Shown: in pieces, positions 11,493-26,400 of the stretch
Numbering within the stretch: position 1 is the first letter of the stretch
How the letters are laid out: the number at the start of each line of letters is the position of its first letter
Source: Ornithodoros turicata
Lineage: Eukaryota > Arthropoda > Arachnida > Ixodida > Argasidae
NCBI RefSeq assembly: GCF_037126465.1
Contig: NC_088201.1
Coordinates: 191,606,031 to 191,670,030, forward strand
Direction: 5' to 3'
Length of the DNA: 64,000 bases
Translations under genes and position numbers: made by a program
The notes under the pieces: generated by a model
Database searches by the model: none
What the model saw: the letters and a program-made list of their open reading frames with translations, nothing else
What the model was told of the DNA's origin: nothing

Positions 11493-14400
11493 CTGCAACA
11501 TGAAGCAATAACTGATTATCACATATACCTCTACTCTGTCCCTATAATCACCCACACGTCAACACATCACTCTTAAAGGTACCGTAAAGTAGCAGATAAA
11601 AGTAGCATTTATGTCGGCGAAGATGTTCCAAAAGTCGGGTGATCATCGCACAAGGAAAAAATAATCACCGGCTTAACCTAACATAAAAAACAAATGGCGG
11701 CTTAGTTTGGCAGTTTGTTATTTATTGCCATTGTTATTATTATTGCTTGTAAATACGGTACAAGAACTAATGCACGTGACAGGAAACGCTAAATATTTTT
11801 AATGTGCTAGTGAAAGGGCGGTGAAGGCCGAAACGCATGGAGCGTTTTTCCAACGTTTTCAACGTGTATGTGACCTCGGAAAAACCAGTTTTCCAACGCG
11901 CGCGGATGGTGTACGTCGGAGTCCACAGGGCTAGCCTCCAACGTATTGCTTCATAGATGAAAGCGTGCTGGACGAGCGCAGTGCATTCTGGACAGGTCCT
12001 GGTCGCTCGTCACAGCAAACGTCAACGCACACGTGACCTTAAAGATGGCCGCGCCCGTATTCGGCGGCAAAATTGTTTATGTGCGCCGTTTTGTGCGTCT
12101 TTCGACCTCGGTAATCATTTTCACCCGATAATCTCGCATTAAACGGGCAGTTTTGTACGCCAGACCTTGTACTGTTGACCACCTCCAAAGATGTGATGAC
12201 GACCCTGCATTATGACACACTGAACTGATGAGATCTACTTACACTAAGGAGAAATGGGCCACGTATAATTTACGCTGGCAGAGTACGTTCATCTCTTGGC
12301 TTTATGCCGACGGGAATATCTCGTCAAGCACTACAACGCGAAGTAAGCAAAGTCACATGACCTCAGAATGCTGTTTTCTATGACGTTTGACCAGGACAAG
12401 ATGGTGGTTTTGCGACAATAACCCGCTTGACGGTAGTTACAAAAATGGCGGGTTTATGTCACCCCTGTGCCGGAATCTTGCGACCACAGATATTCGCGCG
12501 CGTTTTCCAAGGAGTGGACAGAACCATGGCCTCCGTGCTGTTGACGAGGCTGCATGTGAGGAGCTCGCATAACTTTTTGGGACACTATGCACCACATTAA
12601 ATTTACTTCTACATTTCAGTTTGCATCTGAAATGAATGAACGCAGGAAACCGTGGGAAAGAAGAGCATCGGCACATTCTACCAGACATTTTTGGTCGACG
12701 ATTACACTCTTAAAAATGAACTTCACCCCATAGCACGCTCCTAGCCAACCATAATCTCAAATGATATCGTTATCTGCCCTGATTTGTTGAAAACAGGAGG
12801 CGTACGCCTTTTCTGTGACGCTTATGCTGTTCATAATTGTCACAAAAAAGGCGTACGCCTCCCGCTTTCAACAAATCAGGGCAGATAACGGTATCATTAG
12901 AGATTATGGTTCGATAGGAGCGTGCTTTGCGGTGAAGTTCATTTCTAAGAGTGTAGAGCAACATTGGCGCGCGCGTCACTTGCTTTGTACGCGTCCCAAA
13001 CATTTCGGGTTGTCGCTCGCTGACGTTTCTTCCATACGTGTGCAAGGCCATTATGTACGCGCGACGTTTTGACGCTGGGAAAGCGTCCCATGCGTTTACG
13101 GCATAAAACGACTCGGGGCGACGTCTGGAGGGAAACAATCGCCAATCTGCCAAGCAATAGAGAACAAGCCAATATTTCCGACTGGCTTGCTGCTCATCGC
13201 GACTACGTATCCGACACGTAGCCGACTTTTCTTGTTTCACACGCAGTGTTATGTGCATGCCATGGAGTTCTACCGGCGTACTTGACGAGCAGTATATGCA
13301 ATTGGTGCGACATAGTGTTGTGCGTAATTTTCATTAATTTTCTAAAAAATATATTTGAACGAAATTGGAACCAAAACTATGACGTGAGCGTACTGAGGGC
13401 TCAGGTTACCGACTAGATAAAAATTTCCTGCGCTCTACTATTCTACAGTACCTCTAAAATCAACTTAGAGTACCCCATTACGCACCTCGACTTCCTTTAA
13501 GGCGCTGCAAAATGTCATTCTGCAGCTTGTCCAGCAGCAGTCAATCATCTGGAAGAGTGAAAGAGACATGTTAACTGACTTCTCAACGAGCTGAGCCTTG
13601 TATTCGACATGTCTATGCAACCTGTACAGCGAATCAGAAATACATACATATTGACGTGCCCAGTTGAAGAGTCTCGCTCCAAATTATGCCGGATAAACGC
13701 GAAAAACAATTGTTTATTTTATTCTATGACTTTGCCTAACTATATGGTGCACAAACACAAGTAAGCAAGTAGAAGACATAGATAAATTTAACTGTTAGTT
13801 AACGTTGCCCTTGGACCTTAAAAGAGGCAAAAATGTCAAAGTCACCAGTTTCCATCCTGTTATAAATACTTTGCTTACGGTTTACAGAACTAAGACTTGT
13901 AAGAAAAATGGACGTGCCTAAAACTACAGGACTTAAACTAAAGGACAGGACTACAGCAGCATAGAAATTAACGGATTCAACCACCTGTGAACAGTTGAAT
14001 AGACCATGCACACATTTATAAAAAAAAAAGAGGCGAGGTCACGCTTCTTACATCCTATTTCAAGTGACACCATTTTGCATATCCCAATAATTTTATAGTA
14101 CACCTAATAGGGCCGCCGCGCTATATGCCTATCAAACCGAACATCTACAAACCTGCGTCGTACAGTTTCAATATGGGAAGACAGCACCAGTCCATATTGA
14201 AAGTGTGCAACGCGGGTTTGTAGGTGTTTATTTTGATGGGTGTCTAGGCCGGCGGTGCCATTACGAATACAATACAATTCTTGGTAGATGTAAAATGGAG
14301 ACCCTGGAAATAAGACTGAAGAAGGCGTGACCTAGCATCATGCGTCTTATTTCAAGGATCTCCATTTTACATCTCCCAAGAATTCCAGGGATGCCAAGCT

Positions 14401-17400
14401 GCATTCTCATTTTTACAGGGAAGCGGCGTGACTAGTGGTCTCGCAGAGAATTAGACACCGAGAAATTACCGACACTCATCCGGCTAAGACAATAGAGACT
14501 TTTAGTAGACCGTTTTTGTATCTCCGACACGACACTCCCTACGGTGTATGTACTTTGGAAGTATCGCTTGTGGCGATGAACCTCCCCCCTCTCCAAAGTC
14601 AAAAATAAAGTTGTTGTTGTTGTTTTTACGGTGTTGGTCTCATGGCGCATGCGCGACGCTAGCGGAGCTTCTCTAGCGTACCGCCGGTACGGATCTCTCC
14701 GAGGAATGGCGTCCCGTGTTATCGGAGACGTCACGCGGGTTGCGGGGCTCCCCGAGGAGAAGAAGAAGAAATTAGAGAGTTTTAGTACATCGTACGCTGT
14801 CCCCTTTGAGTACGTACAGGATAGTGTTGATTGCTCTGCGCACGCCCATAGCAGAAAGAGAACTTCGTGCAGTGCACAGAACCACAAGCGCTATTCCTTG
14901 CGTACGCAAATGCGATAGCGTAAGATGTACTGCAACTCTCTAATGAGAGCAACTAAGCGAGAAGCAAGATGGCGGTGCGGACTCCCGTACCATTTTTATG
15001 GATACCCTTGGATGTCCCTACGGATATCCCTTTCATGGGTGCAACAAACTGGATCGCAATAACAGAACTCCCAAATACCCCAACATCGGAAAGCTTCACG
15101 TTTCGGGGCTCGGGATTGGTCATGCCGGAGCACTAAGACGTTAATTAGCTGTACAGTCTTCTTCCACCGTGTACTAAAACGTCAACAGCGTCAGTCTCAC
15201 GCATCGTGGTATTGTTTTGGATTATCGTACTGTGTATCGTACCGAGACGTTGCAAAGTGCTTTACTAAAACTCAGTATGATGACAGGCCATTGAGGCGGC
15301 ACGCGCGAGATCACGTGATTTATGAAGACTAACCAACACAAGACGAACTATGGCAGTCGTCGAAAAAGCAAGAGAAACGGCGGGATTTGAGCTCCGCATC
15401 TCTCGATCACGGTTCGAACGCCTTGACCAATTCTACCATGCTGGCATCTGCTTTCCAACGACTTGCGTAGGAGCCTCACTTGAATGATAAGACACGCATT
15501 CACTCTCATCACACTCTCTCCCACATTTCTTCACACACACACAAACAGATACGTATATACACACATACATACATACTTACATATATACGAGTAGCGGTAC
15601 CTGGTGAACATGATGGAAAGTAATTGTTCTGAGGCTGTCCCATTAGATTTACTTAACTAATTTACTTTCCATCATTTTCACCAGACATACTCTGAAATAA
15701 TCGGAAAATACATATAGATAACCAAGCATGGCTCACGTCGGAAAGCTGCACTTGAATAGCCTCCATGTTCCTCCCCATAATCGGAGCTTTCTCCAGCTTT
15801 GACATACATTCTGATTTCAGACAGCTGTGTACCGCTTCCAGTGCTTCTAGGCCTCCTCCACTCTCCAATACCTTTGGGAACTCCTGCAAGGCGTCAGTCA
15901 GTCAAACGTGAGTTGGAAGTGAGTGAGTCCTCAGTATCGTGTTGTCCTGTCTTCGTTGCACTCGTATTCATGTATTGCTCAGCCCTTGGTGTCATTTAAT
16001 AGGGAGCCGAGACTGAACGCACTGTATACGAGAACGTCAATATTTAATTGAAATAACTCCACTCTTGAATCATGATTTCCTTCGTAGGCGTAAGAGGCAT
16101 TATTTTTTTAGAGTTTAGAGTATATTTGCGTGGCTATTTCAGGTGCACCTAGGGCATCCTTATTGATTCCTCAGTCCAAATAAACTGGGATCAGCGTTCG
16201 CAGCCGACAAAGCTTCGCAAAGATAGGTATATATAGTTCACAGATGAACGAGCACTTACGTCATGCAAGGCTGATGCATAGTCATTCTGTATGTCCCGCA
16301 ATATCTTGTTGTTGTGCACGAACGCAGTTACCTGCAACAGAACACGATGATGTGCTTGATAAAGTGCGCCATCTCAAGTAGGAGCGAGTAAGTGCTATCA
16401 AACCGGTGTAGAAATTTTAAGGCAAGACATTGAACGAGAGTAGTATATCATACTGAGCTTGAACTGAGAACTTAGTGAGCTGAACTGAACTGAGAACTTG
16501 ACGTTGGCAACATGGTCCCTGAGGTTGAAAAGGACGGAGGAGGGAAAGGACGACAGACAAAGCACAAGAACAAGCAGCACAAGACGAGGCTCTCAATGTT
16601 CTTTTTTGTGTGTGTTTTGTCTTTTATCCTCCTCCCAGAGCTCAGGGACATGTTGCCAACGTCAAGTATACACGAGCTCGCTTGCATTTTACTTCTGTGT
16701 TCAACTGTTCATCTTTAGAATAAAAACTCTCCGTCGTACTTGAAACCTGAGTCTGGGCAACACATACAACGACACAGACGAGAAACTAGCACAGGAGGTG
16801 CTGGTGTCGTTGTTCTTGTCCTTGTGTGTGGACGTTTATCTTGCCCAGACTCAGACTTCAATTATGATGGAATTCGTCCCCCAACTAGCTCACGTATATG
16901 CCACCCTCACTGGAAAGTAGTCTCTTCTCAACACGTCTCTTTCCTTAATGGGACAGTTACATCCGGAGAGCCATCTACGAAACGGATACTACTATGTTTG
17001 GCGTCGGACGACAATCTTGTTTGTCTTTTTTTTTTCTCTGCCAAAGAGGGTGAAAGCAGGAGAAAGAAAGGTAAAAAAAAAGAGGCTGGCACACTTCCTT
17101 CTCTCCGCACACTTTCCGTGGGCTGTTCTTTGCGACAATCAAGCAGGAGGGTCTAAAGTGTAATTTTTCGACGATATCTGTTGCGACACTCTGCATAGTC
17201 AATGGAGGACTTCATATTTGTGTGTTTAAAAAAAAAGTGGGGTTCCCTTGGCAATTTTCAAAGTTCCATTGAAAAAAATATATTTCCTTCCATTAAAAAT
17301 TGTCCAAAGCCTTCCCAGATGACGGGAAAACTTTCCAGAAGGAACCTGCCGAAAATCCCACAGTCCTCCGGCGAGTACATAGCCAGTTAGAATTTTTTAT

Positions 17401-20400
17401 CACTTTAGGTGAAACACTCTGTATGTAATGCATACTTACGTTATACACGGACTGCACTTCTGGCAATTTTCCTTCTTTGCATATCATGAAGTAGGTCTGG
17501 AAAAAAAAAAGGAATTACAAGGTCTACATTTAAATCACTTTGGGTGTATCGGTAGAATACACTGACTTCACATGACGGGAGAAACAATGTTGGAAGTTAG
17601 ACCTTCGATGTCTGTATGCAGACATCATCCTATAAGTTCAGCAACGGCAAATGTGTATTTGCACTGTTTGCGGCTGAAGTCTCTTTGTGAAGCATGCATG
17701 AATCATGTCTTATAAAGGTGATACTCTGCTTTAAAAGGCTCTCAAATGATTTAAACGATCTCCTTTAGTTTTCGAGAGGACGTGTGGTCGATTGTTAACG
17801 TGCAGTCGTGTTGCATGTAAACAGACGTACGTCGTTATTTGCGTCTTGACTTTGGCTCCCAGTCTGTCATTCATCACAAGGTGTCGGTACAGTCGGGAGT
17901 TTTGGCTCTCGCTTACACAGCCACAACTGGGCCCTCACAGGGGAACTTCCCGCACGGCATACATTAGCAGATGGGTTCGACACTAGCTAACAGAGCACAT
18001 GCAGCGCCGCCAGTGACGACACGAGCACGAGCGTGCAACCAGTTGAAGGTGACGTAACCGCTTTACCGAATAAACCGTTGCCGAGAGGGCACAACTGTGT
18101 GCCGGTTCCTAGTCACAAACGCGATGGCTGACGCACCACAAAGCTGACGTCTGCCCGGGGTACCGGGGACGTACCCTCGATGTTTCTATTTAGGGATATG
18201 CAGAAGGGCTCCAAAGAGAGTAGAAATTGGGATTACAAGCCCTGGGATACATATCTGTACAGTATGCAGAGTATCCCGACGATGAACCGACGAAACTCCC
18301 CATTCACCACCTTAAAAATAAAGTTGTCGTTGCGCAGAGTGTAAGAATACAGACCCGGTTCTAGCGAGGCTTTCAATCTCAAGTGTTCGAAATATTCCAT
18401 CCCTCGGATATCCTGTCTGTGGCATCACGTCTTGTGTTTAATAGTGAGGCCTGCCGCATGCGCCTCCTTTAAATAAACGAGAAATAAATAAATACGTCCG
18501 AAAAACTAACAAAAAACACACGGCTTTTCAGCAAAGGACTGCTGAGCAACGGTTGGGCCGACTTCAATTTTGAAAACGGCAATGGCATCAGGAGAACGAG
18601 ATCTACCAATGTTACACTTCAACCCAGCCTCTATCTCTAATACCTGAAAAGTTAACTAGCGCAAATTAATTAATACGACGACCAAGGAATTTTCGGATGC
18701 CCTCATAAGGTCGGCCCACCGCCGTAGATCGCGTCACCATTGGTGGCATTATCGAAATCTAATTTGAATATAGTTAAAAAAATGTTCGAAGTTAGCTGGG
18801 ACACACCGCATGTGGGCACGGGCCCCAACAGACAGCATTTCTCGGTATTTCGCTCGCAACATGTGCGTTCCTGTCGTTGAATCCCGCCAGGCTTCAAGAT
18901 TCGCCGCTACAAACGCGATGTGGCTTACCTTCAACAAAACAGCGAATTCCTTGCAAGTTAGTTTTCCTCCGTTGACCAGTTTCGGTGCCAGGTTGTTTGG
19001 GGAGAAAAGGAAACGAACAAGTGCCGTCAGGTGGTGCTTAAATTCTTCTGACAAGTCTGAAAGCACGAGAGGAATGGTCAAAGCTACGCCGCACAGCACA
19101 GGCAAATAGTAACACTGCTACTACCAGAGGGCTGTCATCCAATGTATTGATCTATGGACGAAAGCGTGCAGGGCGAACGCAACGCATCCTGGACAGGTCC
19201 TGGTCGCACGTCACAGCAAACGTCAACGCACACGTGACCTTAAAGATGGCCGCGCCGTCATCGGCGGCCACACCGCTTCTAAACAACTCGTTTGTTGTTT
19301 CTACGTAGTAGTCTTGTATAGTAGTCCTGTACGTAGCAGTCAGGTATTACTGTAGTCCTTGGACTACAGTAATTATTCTTATCGGATAATCTTGCAGTAA
19401 AATGTGCAGTTTTGTACATAAGGCCTTGTACTATTCACGACTAAAAAAATGCATTCAATGCATTCAGACAGCGCAGTGGTGTTACCCCTTGAGGCAAGTT
19501 GAATCTCCCCAATGCTGTTACTGCGGTGCTGTAGAAGATCTAGAGCACATTCTTCTCCATTGCCCACACTACCAACCTTCCAGAACCGTACTCTCCGGAT
19601 CCCTTAACGAGCTGGACTCTCGCCCCTCTCTCTCACAAAATTGCTTGGTCCCTGGCCACATCCTGCCCACCAAAGCTCTCCCCTCAAAGCTCCCATCACC
19701 TTTCCGAATACCATAGGCCCTCGATCCTTATTGTGAAGGGGCTCATTATTTCATTCCCCGCATCACCACCAGCGATGGGGTAGACTATATCGCCCCCTTC
19801 GATGACAATCCCCGTCCATCATCTCACAATAAAGTTGTTCCAAAAATGTGATGAAAATCGCGCGTTAAGACACACTGAGCCGAGGCGACGGGCTACCACG
19901 TCGCGGAAGAAGCACCGCATAGTTTACGCTGGTAAAATACGTTTATCTCTCGTCCTTATGGCGACAGGAATATGTCTGTAAGCGGTAAAACGACATGTAA
20001 ACAAAGTCACGTGATCTCAAATGACGTTTTTATGACGTGTGACCAGGACAAGGTGGCGATTTTGCAAAAAGCACCCCTTTGAGAGTAGTTACAAAAATGG
20101 CGGATTTATGTCACCCATGTGGCTGGTACGCTATGGAGCAATGCATGCACAGGGAACGAGTGTTTCTTTGTGTTATAGATGCAAGCTAGGATGTGCGAAT
20201 TCAGTTAAAGGTGTGCTGACACCAGGCTCGGGTAAATTACGTCAGGTAAACCTAAAAGCCGGTTATTTGCGCCGATGTGAACCTGCGATTAAATACGATT
20301 TACACACAAGGGGGCAACAGAAAATCGACATCACGGCAGGCATCTCCACCAGAGAAGGGCAACATCATCCAGCGAGAAGGCCTGGTCGCATGAACGACAT

Positions 20401-23400
20401 GACGTAACACTTAAAGGGAGACTCCGCACCAAAAACGTGTTGTGATAACAGTGCGACATCAATCGGTACCATATAATATCTTAGTTAATAAAATTTATCA
20501 TCCCAAAGTGGCACAGATAATTAGAAAAAGTTTTTTTTTTCCTTCGAGAGATTGGGCGCTCCTCCATGGAAAACCAGTTCAGCAACACTGGGCTTTACCT
20601 CGTCGGTATTTCTCGTGTACGGCTTCCTGTTGGTTTTGCTTTTTATGGCTGGCGAATATTTTAGAACGAAATCGAGGAAGCGAATGACTGGTGATCCATG
20701 TGGCACGAAGCAGCCGTCAAGCGCGTGCCCGGAAAACAGCCGGTGCCCCACACGAGACTACCGGTGGCGTCACGCAGCGTACAAAAGGAAGGAGAGGAAA
20801 GCTTCAGAAGTTTCGGTTTCGTTTTGAGCTTCCCAGCACTTTTGGCAACTAACGAGTCTCAGACAGCCAAACGAACTTTATTTCTTATTTCGGAAGAATG
20901 TATATGAAATTTATTTACAACGCCGTTATACTTTATTCGGATTGTCCCGGAGTCTCCCTTTAAGAGTCCACCAATCACGACCGTGCTGCTTTCGGCGGCT
21001 GATGTTGTGGTCGATTTACAGAACGCTATGACTTCGTTCAGCAACTAACTAAGCTGCAGAAAACAGGCTCCTCTCACACGGTGCTGAGCAACTCACCACA
21101 TTGTAGTGATGAACACACTCGTGAGATGCCGAGAGAAAATATCATCAAAATATTACCAAATATAGGTTACTTCAGTACTAGCTCCCTCTGCATACACACA
21201 GGGAGCTAGTATTCAGGCACGCTATCGTCATCACCTTCCTTCGTCCAATCGCACGAGAGCGAGCACTGAAAATATGGCGTGGCGTTCTTTGATCATAATA
21301 TCGTCCAACACACCCTTCATCTCTTAGCTATGTCGGCACAGTTCCCCCTGAAGTCGGCCCAGGACGCATACTAACCCCCCTGTCCCCCACTCCTTCCTGC
21401 TATCCTCTCTCCGTCTGTCCACATCTGTACGTCGCTCATAGCCACAGTTGCTTCGCGGCGCTAACACCCAATCAAAAAAAAAAAAAAAACATCTCTTAGC
21501 TGAAAACGGCAAACAAGCAGCAGGCGACGTAGTTTAACACTGAGCAGAGCATTAAGGGGACCATGAAATGATTTTCGCGAATTCCTAGTGTTGTGTATTG
21601 TTGCGTGGTGTATCATTCAGCCAGGTGCGACGGCGCCGCTTTGGCGCGAGAAGATCATGTATCGCGGGGAAGCGCGTCTTCTCTAGTTTCGGGGATCACG
21701 CGATGCGTTCAGTCTGATGCGCCAGTTGGGCGTATCCCTTCTTACAGAACAGATGTAGTCCAGAAAGCAATAAAGTTCGAGTTCATCGTGATCAATGGAG
21801 TCTAAATCTTCCCAAACTCAACACCTAGTACTCTGCAGGAAACCGTTCTAATGATCCCTCACTATCGTACACACTAAGCCCTGCACGGACCCAGGCCCCC
21901 GACCGCACCCCAAGCCCGACCTGACCCACGGGCCGGGCCGTGCTTGTTATTGGTTGTGTGCTTCGGGCCGGGCCGAGCCCAGGCCGACAAATTACGCCGG
22001 CACCGGGGACCGGGCTCGGCCCGACAAACATGTTTCCGAGAGTCAGACTCGGCCGGGTCACGCAGCTAATTCCTAACAATGGAGGACTATTAGTTCATAT
22101 CATCACGCGCTTGCGTCATTCCTGTGCATATACAGGGTGTTTACTCTAAGGTGTCCAGAAATTATATTTAAAGCGAGCGATAAAGGAAAGCAAGTGGTAC
22201 TTTTCTGCTGCTTGAGTAAGAAACTGCAGACAAAGAAAAGGTACTGCTTCACTAGTAGCACCTGTTTCTTAGTCAGGTAGCTGAAAATTAGCGCTCGTTT
22301 CTCTTTTATCGCTCGCTTTACATACAATTTCTGAACACGTCAGAGCAAACACCCTGTATTTGCAAAGACAAGCAAAGACACTGCATTATGCGTATGATTC
22401 GACCCTCTAGAGCATTCTCAAAGCAACTTCACATTGCTGCTCACTCCTCACATATTTCACAATCACGTTGGCAAAGCTTGGTGAGAGGGGTAGGGACAGG
22501 GAGAAGGAGTTTGTCGACGGTATCCTCTACCTCCGCAAAAACCCGACAGTGTAACGATGATGCACATGCCCGCGTGCGTTCTGGATTTAATTTGGTCTCG
22601 TGCTATTAAAGTGTTAAACCGCCAGCACTATGTTTGTGGCGTTGCCTTGCCTTCTTATAAATTTGTTTGATAAGCGCCAGAAACGCGTATATCACGGCTC
22701 GAAATACTAGGCCGGGATCTACTCGCCGAGTCACCGGGCCGGGCCGTGCCGTGCTGAGCCGCATAAAAATATGAAGGTCCGGGCGGGGTCGGCCCGGGCC
22801 CTTTCTCGATGCGCCCGGGCCGGATCGGGCCAGGAAAAGTCGGCCCGTGCAGGGCTGTAGTACACACATCGAATTTTAACTGTATTCAGTACAACGGGGA
22901 CGCAGCTATCAGTCAAAAATAGCAGGGCGTGACCGCTGGATATATGCCTTCGAAGCGGGATTACGTCATCGCCATCCAGTTCTCTCAGCCAACTGTGAAC
23001 GACGAGGATGACACACCCCGCGGGACCATGTGGGTGGAGGGTTTCGGTTTGGACAACAACGACGTCGTATATCTGCCGTCGAAATGACTTAAAATATGGC
23101 GAAAGGCAAATCGTCAGCGATGGGGAAAGAGATACGACACACACAGCGGCTATGGAGCATTCGGTAGTCAGCAGCTCGTAAAATGTCACCGACGGAGGTA
23201 TGTTCCGACGAAGAAGAAGTTCAAAGAGGAAAACGTGCTCCGGTAGCCAGGCTGACAGCCAACGGATATACTACATTTCTCGTAGGATGCTGTGTCAACG
23301 GTTAGGTACAATCTTGTGTCCAGGTCAAATTAAAACATATTTCACGGCGAAATATGCAAGCCTGTTTGCAAATTTTGCAGTTTGTTCGCAAAAGCCCGTC

Positions 23401-26400
23401 CACGAATCGGCAAGATGTTCTGTGTATGATGTCACGGCCAGTTCGTCACGGAGGCAGGCCGTAGCAGCTGCCGTTCACGCCCGTGGTTAATATAGAATAT
23501 CTTCGGTATCTGAACCATTTTTAACTTCATATTTCACAGAGTGAATGCTTTAGTACAGGGGCACAAATGAAAAATGATCGTGGGCTTGTCAAATATCCTT
23601 TCATGGTCCCTTTAACATGCAAGCAAGCTGGTGTATCAATGTGGTAGGTATCATTTGCTTGAGCATCAGGAGGTGGTACATGGACAGAGAGACAGCGCCG
23701 TTTCATCGAACGCCATTTCATCGAATGCCGCTTCATTCAACACATTACCATGTCGCTTGCGCGTGGCATGCAGATACATTTCAGGGTCCTCAGTAAGCAG
23801 AAAATGTTCGTGTTTCCGCACGATAACTTTGGTATTTGACAGTCTATTGCCGATTCAGTTGAACAGTGTCATAAAGATGGGAAAAAAATGCGGGTATTTT
23901 GAAAATAGACTAAAGTCTACGGCGTAAGCTAATGAAGAACGTTGAGTATTACGTATAAGTACTTGGGTGTCATTATTAGAAACGATCTAAAGTTGGATAG
24001 CCACATGAAACACACGCGTACTAAAGCTGCTCGACCACATTCGATATGAAAGAAGAAATTTCGCATTGGAGCAACGAAATAAATTAGGAGCATATGAGTC
24101 ATATATCTTCCTTATAGAATATATGTAACAGCAGTCTGGCACCCATAAAACAGCGCGCTGTCCAAAAATATAAAGAAAATACAAAGGTCTACTGAACTGT
24201 CCCTACCGTCCAGATGCACAAGCACTCCCTCGGTAACATCTATTCGGGAATTAGAATTATATGTTTAAAAAGAATGACTAAGCCAAAGACAGAAGAAGAA
24301 CGCGTCTCCGTTGGAAATATCGGCGATTCTCGTCCTGAGGCAATTCCTTTTCAATTTCCCGTTCACTGGATTTCTACCCGTCTAAGGCCGATTAACACTT
24401 GAACCGAGATCACCGGTCCCTTAACTTGAATTGAACGCTTAACTCTGCCTCACAAAAGGCAGTTATTATTACTGAAACATTCATCACGTCACCAACTAGC
24501 GTCTGCAAAAAAAGAATTGAGCGTTAACTGAAAGTTTTAGTGTTGCATAACTTAGAGGAGGACGATGGGCGACCAGGTGCATGGGATTGCGATGAGCGCG
24601 CGGCGCCTGGCTCGAGTTGGGATTCTGGGCACTTGTTGATTAAAGCTTGTTGGGGTTAGTCATCTGGAGCCTCGGTCCGTCTGTCTCATTTACGTAACAT
24701 TTAGTAACGCTCGATCTCGGTTCAAAGTTAACCAGCGTTGGTCAAACCGCGCCTAAGCAAAATCTTTGTTTCATTTGCAGGTTGAGTGCCCCATGGATTG
24801 TCTCCGAAAAGCTTAGGTTCAGTATACTGCTATCAAAAAAAAGCGTCACCAGATCTATCCACGGAGACAACAACTGGTATCTAGGTATGGTTCACTGACA
24901 TCGTTACCTGTGATACGGGAAAATGAAAAGATTGCTAAAGAATGATTGGATTCGCCAGCAGACGCCATCAAAAAACCGGACTAACAGTAAAATTTAATAT
25001 TTTTCCTGAATGCTACGATACGCGTATGTCTGTATATTACATACGTGTATTTGTGCGTAGTACACAAATTATCCGCACCACTCCAAAAACACTACAGCTG
25101 AATCTTGCTGTCATTTCGTCCTCTCTATCACGTTCTCGCTATCGCTATCGAGCTCATAGCATTACCTCTACATTACCTTCATTCAGCTTACCACTGAACT
25201 CACTAAAAACAAAGGTGTTGACCTTCACGAAAACAACGTCGCCCATGGCGTTCACATGCCCCACTGATGGAGTAGTGTTACCTCCTGTGGTTTCGCCCCG
25301 GGATCTTGGTGTCGTTCTTGATAGCAGACTTACGTTTAATCCTCATGTCGCTGGCATCGTCAAAAAAAGCCTACTCGGTTCTTGGAGGAATTTATAAGGT
25401 TGCCTAGCAGTTTCAAGTGTCCCTCTTGCTCGCTCGTTCTATACAAATCGCTTGGTGTCCCTATTCTGGAGTTCGCATCTGTGGCATGCAACTCAGCTTG
25501 TAAGACTAGCTCGGAGAAACTACAGAGCGTGTAGCGCGAATCTTTGAGAACTCGTAAGTAGTGCTTTCTAACGAACGGTTTTTCTACGACCCGATCAGGT
25601 GATCACGTTCTGATGGCACTTCCCCTTATGATTGGTCATCCGCCAAAACGTTCACAAACCGTTCTAGGAAGTACGATCAGAACCCGAAACGAAAACCAAG
25701 TTCAAGGGTGGAAGCAGAAACGGAACCCGAATTCACTTAACGTAATACTCCTTCTCCGTCTTTCTAAATTTAATTTAATTTATGTTAATGTAATAAATCG
25801 CGGACGTCTTTAATCGTCATTAACGTCTTCGGTGTCTCTTTACAATAGTACTGTCCCTCTACTGACATCGTGTTGCTGCAAGATTGTGGTGCCGACAGGG
25901 TGAACACTGCAATGCCGAGAGCGATACGGAACGATCTCAAGAAAACAGAAATGGAAGCCGACATCGAGAGTAGCTCGGAAACAGGAACAAAATTATCTTA
26001 CTGTAACGTAAACCGCAACCAAAAATCATCTGCAAACGGAATCGAAAACGCTATTATTTCCGGTAACCGACCCTGGTTGTACAAATGCAATGTAAAATTT
26101 TGCTCCGCGCTTGACCAGCGGTGCGCAGTTGCTGACAACTTAGACACAGTGTTGCCCGAGGTTTAAACTTAAATTTGCTAAGCAGCTCTGGGTATAGTTA
26201 TGACGAGAACTGTAGCGTAAGGGTGCTGGATACTGACGTAAGGGTTTGGCGAATTACGCCCTAAGGGTACTGGGGTAAGGGTATGGCATAGGGGTAAGGG
26301 TATGGCATAGGGTAAGGGTACGAGAATTATCGCGTAACGGTACTGAGGGCTCAGGCTAACGAATAGATCAATTTTCTGAGATTGCACATGTACTGGTTTC

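Larger units (their letters stand above)
11573..13457. mobile_element. TTAA-type element, longer relative of 6689-7495
   Basis: Left end TTAAAGGTACCGTAAAGTAG; right end is a decayed inverse (TACAGTACCTCTAAAA). It holds a CTAAATATTTTTAAT segment shared with the 6689-7495 copy, a dispersed repeat (11935-12470) and a nested MITE (12705-12953). It lies in the intron before exon 9 of gene B and ends about 30 bp from exon 8. Confidence 0.6.
21552..23615. mobile_element. TTAA-bounded element (2.06 kb), host of two nested insertions
   Basis: TTAAGGGGACCATGAAA and the inverse of TTAAAGGGACCATGAAA form the ends. It contains a hAT-like element (21875-22859), which itself contains a TA-type MITE (22133-22356). 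Confidence 0.78.

Noticed and set aside
26215..26330. Telomere-like GTAAGGG repeats
   Set aside because: The unit is not the arthropod TTAGG repeat and only a few imperfect copies exist.
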